Below the pieces are notes generated by a model that did not search any database, had not been told where the DNA came from, and saw only the letters and a list, made by a program, of their open reading frames with translations. Positions 1 through 6,592 of a stretch of DNA of 8,323 nucleotides are shown in pieces. A program made the translations under genes and the position numbers. How positions within the stretch are numbered: position 1 is the stretch's first letter; every line of letters begins with the position of its first letter. Source of the DNA: UBA7359 sp047618295 (GTDB taxonomy: Bacteria > Pseudomonadota > Gammaproteobacteria > Eutrophobiales > Eutrophobiaceae); assembly GCA_047618295.1 (NCBI GenBank), contig JBLHKL010000096.1, forward strand, positions 1 to 8,323. The letters are read 5' to 3'.

Positions 1-485
1 TAATTGGCACATTTGGCAAAGCATTTGGTGGTAGTGGTGCGTTTGTTTTAGCTGATAACGATACTGTTGATTTTATTATTCAAAAAGCACGTACATTAAT
101 TTATACCACCGCCCCTCCCGCTAGCTTAGCTGCGGCAGCAATCCAAAGTTTAAATATCATTATTAATGAGCCTGAACGCAGACAGAGACTACATGAAAAT
201 ATTCAATACTTTCGTAAAGCCTTATCTGCTACTACCTTAGAATTACTAGACTCAATCACAGCAATCCAAACGATTATCATCGGCGAAAACAAACAAACTC
301 TATGGTTCAGCAAACAATTAGAAAAACATGGCTTGTTAGTTCTTCCCATACGCCCTCCTACCGTACCAATAAATACAGCACGTTTACGCATCACATTATC
401 TAGTGAGCATACTCAACAACAGATTGACCAATTAGTTAATGCCTTATTAGACATCGAAAACGATACGATGCTTCAGATTACGTAA
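1..485 (+). CDS. bioF: 8-amino-7-oxononanoate synthase, C-terminal part (5' end cut by window edge)
   Basis: This is the last 160 codons of a fold-type I PLP enzyme, read in the frame whose first whole codon is at base 3, ending in TAA at 483-485. BioF condenses pimeloyl-ACP (or pimeloyl-CoA) with alanine to give 8-amino-7-oxononanoate, an early cytoplasmic step of biotin synthesis. The window opens at the cofactor site: GTFGKAFGGSGAF, in which the lysine codon at 18-20 should be the one forming the Schiff base with PLP. Downstream, RTLIYTTAPPASLAAA and the C-terminal IRPPTVPINTARLRITLS match BioF better than the related 2-amino-3-ketobutyrate ligase (Kbl). About 225-230 N-terminal residues are missing, judged from the usual length near 385-390. 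No other biotin gene is visible, so operon membership cannot be judged. Its stop directly abuts the radC stop. Confidence 0.9.
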   Translation, partial: IGTFGKAFGGSGAFVLADNDTVDFIIQKARTLIYTTAPPASLAAAAIQSLNIIINEPERRQRLHENIQYFRKALSATTLELLDSITAIQTIIIGENKQTLWFSKQLEKHGLLVLPIRPPTVPINTARLRITLSSEHTQQQIDQLVNALLDIENDTMLQIT

Positions 486-1154
486 TTACATTAACCCGTG
501 CTCCGCCATAGAAAGAGTATCTTCACCAACAATAATATGATCAAGCACGGACACATCGATAAGCGCTAATGCTTGTTCGAGCCTTTTAGTGATTTGCTTA
601 TCCGCAGCACTGGGTTGATTATTTCCAGAAGGATGATTATGAGCAAAGATAACAGCCGCTGCATTTGTGTTTAGCACTAACTTCACCACTTCACGCGGAT
701 AAATACTTGCGCTATTAATTGATCCAACAAAAAGTTCTTCATAGCGAATGAGTTGGTGACGCGTATCTAATAACAAACATGCAAATACCTCATTTTTATA
801 ATCACGCATTTTAGAAAACAAATAATTAGCCGCATCTTTTGATCCACTCATTATCGGTTTGGATGCTAACTGTTCTTTCAGACTACGTTGTGCAATCTCG
901 TTTATCGCAGAAATTTGAGCGAACTTTGCTGGACCTAGTCCTTTAATTTTTTGCAGCTGTACACTTTCACAAGCCAGTAAACTGCGCAGATCTCCGAACT
1001 GGATTAGTAGTTCTTGTGCTAGCATCACTGCACTTTTACCTAACGTTCCGGTTGTTAGGATAATTGCTAACAATTCAGCATCGGAGAGCACGTCACAACC
1101 TTCATTAATCAACCTTTCTCTTGGACGATTTTTTACTGGCCAATTTCGTATCAT
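486..1154 (-). CDS. radC: RadC family JAB/MPN-domain protein
   Basis: A 222-residue protein of the RadC (UPF0758) family, the same length as the E. coli protein. The frame stays open to 1250, but the ATG at 1152-1154 is chosen because it gives the family N-terminus (MIRNWP, then RPRERL) and avoids running into coaBC. A helix-hairpin-helix segment (KIKGLGPAKFAQ, about residues 69-80) precedes a C-terminal JAMM/MPN+ metalloprotease-like domain. Its zinc signature HNHPSG (172-177) is followed by the S-x-x-D part, with the aspartate at 185, so the metal site looks complete. The family was once linked to DNA repair, but that role has been questioned and the true substrate is unknown. It is transcribed divergently from coaBC, as in other gammaproteobacteria. 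No clear ribosome binding site precedes the chosen ATG. Confidence 0.93.
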   Translation of the reverse strand: MIRNWPVKNRPRERLINEGCDVLSDAELLAIILTTGTLGKSAVMLAQELLIQFGDLRSLLACESVQLQKIKGLGPAKFAQISAINEIAQRSLKEQLASKPIMSGSKDAANYLFSKMRDYKNEVFACLLLDTRHQLIRYEELFVGSINSASIYPREVVKLVLNTNAAAVIFAHNHPSGNNQPSAADKQITKRLEQALALIDVSVLDHIIVGEDTLSMAEHGLM

Positions 1155-1198
1155 CAGTGATAAAACTAGGGTTAGATTCACGATCTGAGCATTGATTC

Positions 1199-1207
1199 TG
1201 GTACACT
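1199..1207 (+). promoter_or_regulatory. Possible extended -10 promoter element for coaBC
   Basis: In the 61-bp spacer between the divergent radC and coaBC genes, TGGTACACT resembles an extended -10 element (TGn followed by TATAAT, four of six bases matching). A weak -35-like TTCACG lies at 1177-1182, with a long 19-bp spacer. The box ends eight bases before the coaBC ATG, so transcription from it would begin at or within a few bases of the start codon. This is a reading by eye; no transcript data support it. Confidence 0.3.
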
Positions 1208-1215
1208 TCTTTGTC

Positions 1216-2442
1216 ATGAAACTTACAAACAAGCATATCCTTGTCGCCATTAGCGGCGGAATCGCTGCCTATAAGAGTGCCGAATTTGTGCGTGCACTAC
1301 AAAGGGTTGGTGCACAAGTACGTGTTGTTATGACAGAAAGTGCAACAAAGTTTGTCACACCATTGACCTTTCAAGCGCTATCAGGTTACCCCGTTCATAG
1401 TTCTGATAATGGTAGCTTTGATAAAGCAGGTATGGATCACATTGCCTTGGCTCGTTGGTCAGATGCTATTATCGTTGCGCCTGCCACTGCTAATATCATT
1501 GCCAAAATTAGTAATGGCGTAGCCGACAGTTTTGTCAGTTCTCTTTGTCTTGCTCACCAAGGCCCGTTAGCAATCGCTCCGGCTATGAATCAAGCCATGT
1601 GGATGAATCCCGCGACACAACAAAACATAACTACCTTAAAAGATCGTGATGTAAAAATATTTGGGCCGGCGCAAGGAATTCAAGCCTGTGGTGAAACTGG
1701 CAAAGGAAGAATGCTAGAACCTGATGAATTAGTACATCAATGCATCTCTCTGTTTACTAATCATAGCCTCTCTACTAAAAAAGTGGTGATTACTGCAGGA
1801 CCGACAATAGAGCTTATCGACCCAGTTCGTTTTATTAGCAATCGATCATCTGGAAAAATGGGTTACGCCATCGCAGACGCGGCCATGGAAGCTGGGGCTC
1901 AAGTCACCGTCATAAGTGGACCTACTCATTTGCAAGAAAACGAGCGTATTAATTATGTTCATGTCGAAACTGCACAGGAAATGCATGCAGCTGCGATGCA
2001 GCATTGTGTCGATGCAGATTTATTTATTGCTACTGCTGCCGTGGCAGACTATCAGCCGATCAACATTGAGAAGCAAAAAATAAAAAAAAATAAAAATTCG
2101 ATTTCAATACAGCTATCACGCACTCCCGATATATTAAAAGAAATCAAATTATCTCAGCCTAATTTATTCTGTGTAGGATTTGCTGCTGAAACAGAAAATC
2201 TTATCAAAAATGCGAGAGCAAAATTACAAAATAAATCACTCAACATGATTATTGCTAACCAGATCGGATTACCTAACCAAGGCTTTGACAGTGATTTTAA
2301 TGCATTGGAAGTTATTTCACATGACACTCACGTATCTTTAGCTTTGGCTCGTAAATCAGACCTTGCTCGAAAAGTAATTAAACATATCTCTGACCATATT
2401 AAAAAACTAACATCTCAAACAAATGTCACTTATCTCCAATAA
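1216..2442 (+). CDS. coaBC: Bifunctional phosphopantothenoylcysteine decarboxylase / phosphopantothenate-cysteine ligase
   Basis: A 408-residue cytoplasmic fusion enzyme carrying two consecutive steps of coenzyme A synthesis: CTP-dependent joining of cysteine to 4'-phosphopantothenate (CoaB, C-terminal half) and FMN-dependent decarboxylation to 4'-phosphopantetheine (CoaC, N-terminal half). The CoaC half shows the flavoprotein start (ILVAISGGIAAYK, 8-20), the catalytic histidine at 75, the PAMNQAMW motif with Asn125, and the lid cysteine at 158 in ACGETGKGRMLEP. The CoaB half begins near residue 189 (VVITAGPT) and has the FISNRSSGKMG loop with Asn209, AAVADYQP (274-281) and a lysine-rich KIKK segment (288-291). 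The length matches the E. coli protein (about 406). The ATG at 1216 is preferred over a TTG at 1192 because it gives the family N-terminus. The gene is first in the coaBC-dut-algC-argB block and overlaps dut by 20 bp. An A-rich tract lies at 2075-2096. Confidence 0.96.
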   Translation: MKLTNKHILVAISGGIAAYKSAEFVRALQRVGAQVRVVMTESATKFVTPLTFQALSGYPVHSSDNGSFDKAGMDHIALARWSDAIIVAPATANIIAKISNGVADSFVSSLCLAHQGPLAIAPAMNQAMWMNPATQQNITTLKDRDVKIFGPAQGIQACGETGKGRMLEPDELVHQCISLFTNHSLSTKKVVITAGPTIELIDPVRFISNRSSGKMGYAIADAAMEAGAQVTVISGPTHLQENERINYVHVETAQEMHAAAMQHCVDADLFIATAAVADYQPINIEKQKIKKNKNSISIQLSRTPDILKEIKLSQPNLFCVGFAAETENLIKNARAKLQNKSLNMIIANQIGLPNQGFDSDFNALEVISHDTHVSLALARKSDLARKVIKHISDHIKKLTSQTNVTYLQ

Positions 2443-2890
2443 AATTAAACTTAAAATACTAGATAGCCGTATTGGAACAGAATTTCCAACACCTAGTTAT
2501 GCCACTCGCGGTTCAGCTGGCTTAGACTTGCAAGCATGCATTAATGAAACAATGACGGCCATTCCAGGCGAAACACATTTGATTCCGACGGGTATCTCAA
2601 TTTTTATTGATGATCCATCATTAGCTGCGGTGATACTTCCGCGTTCTGGATTAGGTCACAAGCATGGCATTGTTCTTGGAAACTTAGTCGGGCTGATAGA
2701 TTCGGACTATCAAGGCCCTTTAATGGTTTCCTTATGGAACCGGGGTCAAACAAAATTCCAAATTGAACCAGGGGATCGTATTGCCCAACTGGTTTTTGTG
2801 CCCGTTGTTCAAGCAAGTTTTGAAGTCGTCGATGACTTCACTGAAACAGAACGCGGTGAAGGTGGCTTTGGCCATACCGGCAAGCAGTAA
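2423..2890 (+). CDS. dut: dUTP pyrophosphatase (trimeric dUTPase)
   Basis: A 155-residue deoxyuridine triphosphate nucleotidohydrolase. It hydrolyses dUTP to dUMP and pyrophosphate, keeping uracil out of DNA and supplying dUMP for thymidylate synthesis. All five conserved motifs of the homotrimeric family are present: AGLDL (32-36), PRSGLG (73-78), GLIDSDYQG (90-98, with the water-activating aspartate at 93), PGDRIAQLVF (116-125) and the C-terminal arm RGEGGFGHTG (144-153) that closes over the nucleotide. The length is close to the E. coli enzyme (about 151). The ATG at 2423 lies inside the last codons of coaBC in another frame, and the next methionine is too late to be a start, so the overlap is real. 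No Shine-Dalgarno sequence is visible; translational coupling to coaBC is likely. The algC gene follows after 32 bp. Confidence 0.97.
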   Translation: MSLISNKIKLKILDSRIGTEFPTPSYATRGSAGLDLQACINETMTAIPGETHLIPTGISIFIDDPSLAAVILPRSGLGHKHGIVLGNLVGLIDSDYQGPLMVSLWNRGQTKFQIEPGDRIAQLVFVPVVQASFEVVDDFTETERGEGGFGHTGKQ

Positions 2891-2922
2891 TGATTTTAAA
2901 TAGTTAACCTGAGTATAAAACA

Positions 2923-4296
2923 ATGGACTTAACCTCCAGCATATTCCGCGCATACGACATTAGAGGCGTAGTTAAAACTGACTTACGCCCTGACGTCGTT
3001 CTTCTTATCGGTAAAGCCATTGGCACACTGTACCCAGATTGCAAAAAAGTTGCAGTTGGACGAGATGGCCGACTCACCAGTAAAGAACTTTCAGATAACT
3101 TAATTGAAGGATTACGCTCCACAGGTGTGGATGTTATCGACATTGGTGAAGTACCTACACCAGTTCTATATTACGCGACGCACTCGCTCGGTACAGGTTC
3201 AGGCTTAATGGTCACAGGTAGCCATAATCCACCGGAATATAATGGCATTAAAATGGTCATGGGTGAAAAGACTTTATTTGGCGATATGATCCAAGAGATC
3301 TACTCCTGTATCGAACAAGCAAACTTCAGAACTGGCAATGGCAGCGTTGAAGAGATTAATGTATTGGATGATTATCATGACACCATCTGTAAAGAAATTA
3401 AATTACAGCGACCACTATCGATAGCCATAGATTGCGGTAATGGCGTTGCCGGACCCACTGCCATTAAGTTATTTAACGGTTTAGGTTGTAGTAATGTCGA
3501 TGAACTATTCTGTGATATTGATGGTACCTTTCCAAATCATCACCCCAACCCGAGTGAACCAGAGAATCTAAAAGATCTTATTAAGACGGTTATTGATAAC
3601 AAATTAGATCTGGGTTTAGCTTTTGATGGCGATGGTGATCGCGTCGGCATTGTTGATGAACACGGTGAAGTCTTATGGGCCGATCGTCAAATGATGTTAT
3701 ATGCAAAAGACGTACTATCGCGAAATCCTGGGGCTGAAATTATTTTTGATGTAAAGTCATCACGTAATTTAGCCAGCTATATTGAGCAAGCAGGTGGCAA
3801 GGCCACCATGTGGAAGACGGGTCATTCATTTATTAAAAACAAAATGAAAGAAACGGGTGCTCTTTTAGCAGGTGAGATGAGTGGCCATATTTTCTTCAAA
3901 GAGCGCTGGTATGGTTTTGATGATGGTCTCTATTCGGCAGCGCGTATGTTAGAAATTCTTGCGGCAGATTCAAGACCTGTCAGTGAAATCTTTGCTGAAT
4001 TACCCAATGATGTCAGTACTCCCGAGATAACCATTACTCTAAATACTGATGGCGCTCAGCATGAATTCATTAAAAAATTCATAGCTCAGTCGACATTTAC
4101 TGGTGCGACATTATCTACTATTGATGGAGTACGCGCAGATTTTGATTATGGCTGGGGTTTAGTCCGTGCCTCAAATACAACGCCCTCATTGGTACTTCGC
4201 TTTGAAGCCGAAAGTGAACAAAAATTACAACAACTGAAAGATAATTTTAAAGCTCAGATTCTTTCAGTTGACTCAACGATTAATTTACCTTTTTAA
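2923..4296 (+). CDS. algC: Phosphomannomutase/phosphoglucomutase, AlgC type
   Basis: A 457-residue alpha-D-phosphohexomutase that interconverts the 6-phosphates and 1-phosphates of mannose and glucose, feeding GDP-mannose and UDP-glucose routes to lipopolysaccharide and exopolysaccharides. All four functional loops are present: the phosphoserine loop TGSHNPP (Ser100), the metal loop DGDGDR (Asp235, 237, 239), the sugar-specificity loop GEMSGH (317-322) and the C-terminal phosphate-binding loop RASNTTP (415-421). Length and N-terminus (SIFRAYDIRG) fit the short cytoplasmic AlgC of Pseudomonas (about 463), without the N-terminal membrane extension seen in some relatives. The symbol is used by similarity and position between dut and argB; nothing in the window shows alginate synthesis, and manB/cpsG would be an alternative name. 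It starts 32 bp after dut and ends 6 bp before argB. Confidence 0.93.
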   Translation: MDLTSSIFRAYDIRGVVKTDLRPDVVLLIGKAIGTLYPDCKKVAVGRDGRLTSKELSDNLIEGLRSTGVDVIDIGEVPTPVLYYATHSLGTGSGLMVTGSHNPPEYNGIKMVMGEKTLFGDMIQEIYSCIEQANFRTGNGSVEEINVLDDYHDTICKEIKLQRPLSIAIDCGNGVAGPTAIKLFNGLGCSNVDELFCDIDGTFPNHHPNPSEPENLKDLIKTVIDNKLDLGLAFDGDGDRVGIVDEHGEVLWADRQMMLYAKDVLSRNPGAEIIFDVKSSRNLASYIEQAGGKATMWKTGHSFIKNKMKETGALLAGEMSGHIFFKERWYGFDDGLYSAARMLEILAADSRPVSEIFAELPNDVSTPEITITLNTDGAQHEFIKKFIAQSTFTGATLSTIDGVRADFDYGWGLVRASNTTPSLVLRFEAESEQKLQQLKDNFKAQILSVDSTINLPF

Positions 4297-4302
4297 AAAA
4301 TT

Positions 4303-5187
4303 ATGAATTCTAGTGACGCTATCAATACCGCTAAAGTTTTAAGCGAAGCTTTACCTTATATACAACGATTTTCAGGTAAAACTATCGTTATTAAGTATGG
4401 TGGCAACGCCATGACCGAGCCTGATTTAAAAAATAGTTTTGCACGAGACATCGTTTTGCTAAAGCAAGTCGGTATACAGCCTATCATTGTCCATGGTGGG
4501 GGCCCTCAAATTGGCGAACTATTAAAAGCGCTAGGTAAAGAATCTAAGTTTATTGAAGGTATGCGAGTCACAGATAAAGAGACTATGGATGTTGTTGAGA
4601 TGGTACTTGGTGGCAAAGTCAATAAAGAAATTGTTCACTTAATTAATCAGCAGGGCGGTAGTGCTGTTGGATTGTCTGGCAAAGATGGTGATTTAATTCA
4701 CGCTAAGCAACTTACCTTATCTTCTTCAGATATTGAGGCTAATGCTTCAGAAATTATTGACTTAGGCCATGTCGGTGAAGTTAGCGGAATTAATCCTGCG
4801 ATACTCAATACTTTTATTGCGAGCGACATCATTCCAGTCATTGCGCCTATTGGTGTTGGCGATAATGGAGAAACATATAATATTAACGCAGACTCTGTGG
4901 CTGCCAGTATTGCTGCTGTCGTTAAGAGTGAGAAATTAATATTACTCACCAACACCACTGGCGTTATGGATGGAGACACATTACTCACTGGGTTGTCGCC
5001 GTCACAAGTGAACGAGTTGATTGAATCAAAAATAATTTATGGCGGAATGCTACCGAAGATACGTTGTGCCGTTGATGCATTACAGTCAGGCGTACAAACT
5101 GCACATATCATTGATGGTCGCATTCAACACGCCGTGCTACTTGAATTATTGACCGACCAGGGAATTGGAACGCTTATCGAGAGGTAA
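4303..5187 (+). CDS. argB: Acetylglutamate kinase, arginine-sensitive type
   Basis: A 294-residue amino acid kinase that phosphorylates N-acetyl-L-glutamate with ATP, the second step of arginine synthesis. Visible motifs are the ATP-binding VIKYGGNAM (29-37), the substrate glycine loop HGGGPQIGE (64-72), EMVLGGKVNKEIV (99-111), GLSGKDGDL (123-131), INADSVAASIAA (194-205) and GGMLPKIRCAVDAL (247-260). A roughly 20-residue helical extension precedes the first strand (DAINTAKVLSEALPYIQ). This extension and the KYGGNAM form are typical of hexameric, arginine-inhibited enzymes such as that of Pseudomonas, unlike the shorter dimeric E. coli enzyme (258). Feedback inhibition by arginine is therefore inferred. 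Only six bases separate it from algC and there is no ribosome binding site, which suggests coupled translation. Its last 14 bases overlap the convergent DUF4124 gene. Confidence 0.96.
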   Translation: MNSSDAINTAKVLSEALPYIQRFSGKTIVIKYGGNAMTEPDLKNSFARDIVLLKQVGIQPIIVHGGGPQIGELLKALGKESKFIEGMRVTDKETMDVVEMVLGGKVNKEIVHLINQQGGSAVGLSGKDGDLIHAKQLTLSSSDIEANASEIIDLGHVGEVSGINPAILNTFIASDIIPVIAPIGVGDNGETYNINADSVAASIAAVVKSEKLILLTNTTGVMDGDTLLTGLSPSQVNELIESKIIYGGMLPKIRCAVDALQSGVQTAHIIDGRIQHAVLLELLTDQGIGTLIER

Positions 5188-5803
5188 CTGAGCGTTTTGT
5201 GAGTTCTTTAAAACGATTTAAATCTTTGCCAAAGCGCTTTCGAAGTTTCTCCAGCTCTAAGCCTCTTTCACTGATATATCGTTCTATACCTGTCATTCGA
5301 TTCAGTACTTTATGCTCATTATTTTCAATCCACTGAGGCGGTTCCATATCTCTATCAATAAACCGAGTTCGACTGTCATTTAACTTCACCATCTCTATTT
5401 GCTGCTTACGCAAACGCTCACGCGAGATACTAATTGATTGCTCGATCAGACTAATTCTTTCATCACGGACTTGTAAGATTTCTTCAGCGCTATTATAGGT
5501 CGCTAACAACACTCGATCGTAATCTTCCTGCTTTTCTTTGCGTTGACGTTCAATTTTACTTATTCGTTGTTGTTCGTCATAACGTTTTTGCTCTTCAGGA
5601 GATTTTGCTGGGCTAATTTGCTCAACCACTTGCCCACCCTCATTAACTCGAACTCGACCATTATCAGCTGCCTCCGCTGGAACTTGGTCTCCGTACTGAG
5701 TATCGCCATTTTCATCCGTCCAACGATAATACTCTGCGTAGGCAAAACTGCTCGACACGACAGCAGATATCAGTATTAAAATTGTGGTTTTATGAGGTCG
5801 CAT
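5174..5803 (-). CDS. Exported DUF4124-domain coiled-coil protein of unknown function
   Basis: A 209-residue protein with a clear Sec signal peptide: basic start (MRPHK), hydrophobic core (about 7-20) and an AYA cleavage site after residue 23. The mature N-terminus, EYYRWTDENGDTQYGDQVP (24-42), is the hallmark of DUF4124, a short domain found at the start of many proteobacterial envelope proteins. The rest is highly charged and probably helical, with coiled-coil-like stretches at about 70-150 and 165-200 split by MEPPQW (153-158). The mature part has no cysteine, lipobox or membrane segment, so a soluble periplasmic location is expected. Function is unknown. It lies 71 bp downstream of pyrE on the same strand and may share its transcript, although a -10-like TATAGT (5814-5819, minus strand) sits just before its ATG. 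I recall similar genes between argB and pyrE in relatives, but could not check. Confidence 0.85.
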   Translation of the reverse strand: MRPHKTTILILISAVVSSSFAYAEYYRWTDENGDTQYGDQVPAEAADNGRVRVNEGGQVVEQISPAKSPEEQKRYDEQQRISKIERQRKEKQEDYDRVLLATYNSAEEILQVRDERISLIEQSISISRERLRKQQIEMVKLNDSRTRFIDRDMEPPQWIENNEHKVLNRMTGIERYISERGLELEKLRKRFGKDLNRFKELTKRSVTSR

Positions 5804-5837
5804 ATAGTTAGTTACTATAACAAGGCATTCCTGGTTA

Positions 5838-5860
5838 AATCTTTAGATTAGTTCACTAAT
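5838..5860. repeat. Two overlapping short inverted repeats in the pyrE/DUF4124 spacer
   Basis: Within the 71-bp gap between pyrE and the DUF4124 gene, AATCT-tt-AGATT (5838-5849) overlaps ATTAGT-tc-ACTAAT (5847-5860). They share three bases, so only one could pair at a time. A palindromic TCCCGGGA lies at 5863-5870, next to the pyrE stop. The arms are short and AT-rich with two-base centres, and no T-run follows on the minus strand, so this is not a convincing intrinsic terminator. It could be an operator-like site, an RNA processing or decay element, or chance. Confidence 0.35.
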
Positions 5861-5874
5861 TTTCCCGGGAGTTC

Positions 5875-6513
5875 TCAATCAATGCCATAAGTTTGTCGAT
5901 AGGATGTCAATTGTTCCAGTTGGCTGGAAAGATCGTCATGAGTTTTAGCGAATTCCAACAAATCCTGTAATTTTGCGATAGCTAAAACAGGAATATTGTA
6001 GGCTTTTTCAATTTCTTGAATGGCACTTTTACCCTCAGGACCTTTTTCTTGACGATCAAGTGCGACTAATACTGCGGCTGGCTCGGCGCCCGCCTCCTGT
6101 ATAAGATCCATACTCTCACGAATCGCTGTGCCAGCCGTAATTACATCGTCGACTATTACTATTCGTCCAGCGAGTGGAGCACCGATTAATTTACCTGCTT
6201 CACCATGGGTTTTGGCTTCTTTGCGATTAAATGTGACACCCACTGAACGCTGATATTGGCTATCTAACGCGATTGAGGCTGCCGTAGCAAGAGGTATGCC
6301 TTTATAAGCTGGGCCAAACAATATATCAAATGATATTCCCGCCTGGATCAAGGTGTCGGCATAGTATCTACCCAAGGCATTAAATGCGGCGCCTTGATTG
6401 AATTTTCCTGCATTAAAAAAGTAAGGACTAATACGCCCTGATTTAAGTGTAAATTCTCCAAACTGTAATGCCTCGTTTTCGAGAGCAAATTCCACAAATG
6501 ATGCTGCATTCAT
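5875..6513 (-). CDS. pyrE: Orotate phosphoribosyltransferase
   Basis: A 212-residue cytoplasmic enzyme joining orotate to PRPP to make orotidine 5'-monophosphate, the fifth step of pyrimidine synthesis. The N-terminal FGEFTLKSGRISPYFFNAG (18-36) is characteristic, with the substrate-binding TLKSGR lysine at 24. The flexible catalytic loop is at about 95-107 (FNRKEAKTHGEAG, with Lys98, Lys101 and His103), and the PRPP-binding motif VIVDDVITAGTAI at 119-131 has both acidic residues. The length equals the family's usual value of about 213, and the ATG at 6511-6513 gives the expected N-terminus. No Shine-Dalgarno sequence precedes it closely. The gene is divergent from the exonuclease III-like gene across 79 bp and upstream of the DUF4124 gene. 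E. coli pyrE is controlled by a UTP-sensing attenuator after rph; here the leader is too short for such a terminator, so control must differ. Confidence 0.96.
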   Translation of the reverse strand: MNAASFVEFALENEALQFGEFTLKSGRISPYFFNAGKFNQGAAFNALGRYYADTLIQAGISFDILFGPAYKGIPLATAASIALDSQYQRSVGVTFNRKEAKTHGEAGKLIGAPLAGRIVIVDDVITAGTAIRESMDLIQEAGAEPAAVLVALDRQEKGPEGKSAIQEIEKAYNIPVLAIAKLQDLLEFAKTHDDLSSQLEQLTSYRQTYGID

Positions 6514-6592
6514 AATATTTCAAGTCTAATGATAGTTGTTTTTCAGCATGCTAAAGTAACCGCCTCCTTTTAACAATCTCACCTATTTTCCA

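Noticed and set aside
203..394. Minus-strand 63-codon open frame
   Set aside because: It lies fully inside the plus-strand bioF coding region, which has strong family similarity; the translation has no recognisable motif.
1155..1250. Upstream extension of radC to 1250 (32 extra residues)
   Set aside because: The extra residues do not resemble the family N-terminus and would overlap coaBC and its promoter; the inner ATG gives the expected 222 residues.
2604..3143. Three overlapping minus-strand open frames opposite dut and algC
   Set aside because: They are antisense to two well-conserved genes, have no supporting motif or start context, and read as frame shadows.
4698..4988. 96-codon minus-strand frame inside argB
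   Set aside because: It is antisense to conserved kinase motifs (including INADSVAAS); its hydrophobic look follows from the opposite-strand codons.
5231..5240. AAAGCGCTTT palindrome as an intrinsic terminator for argB
   Set aside because: The symmetry has no loop and no T-run follows on the plus strand, so it does not look like a terminator.
5543..5779. Plus-strand 78-codon and minus-strand 61-codon frames over the DUF4124 gene
   Set aside because: The DUF4124 gene has a signal peptide and domain in its own frame and fits its neighbours; the others have neither.
6545..6552. AGCATGCT palindrome in the pyrE/exonuclease spacer as an operator
   Set aside because: Eight bases of perfect symmetry with no second copy is too little to call a binding site.
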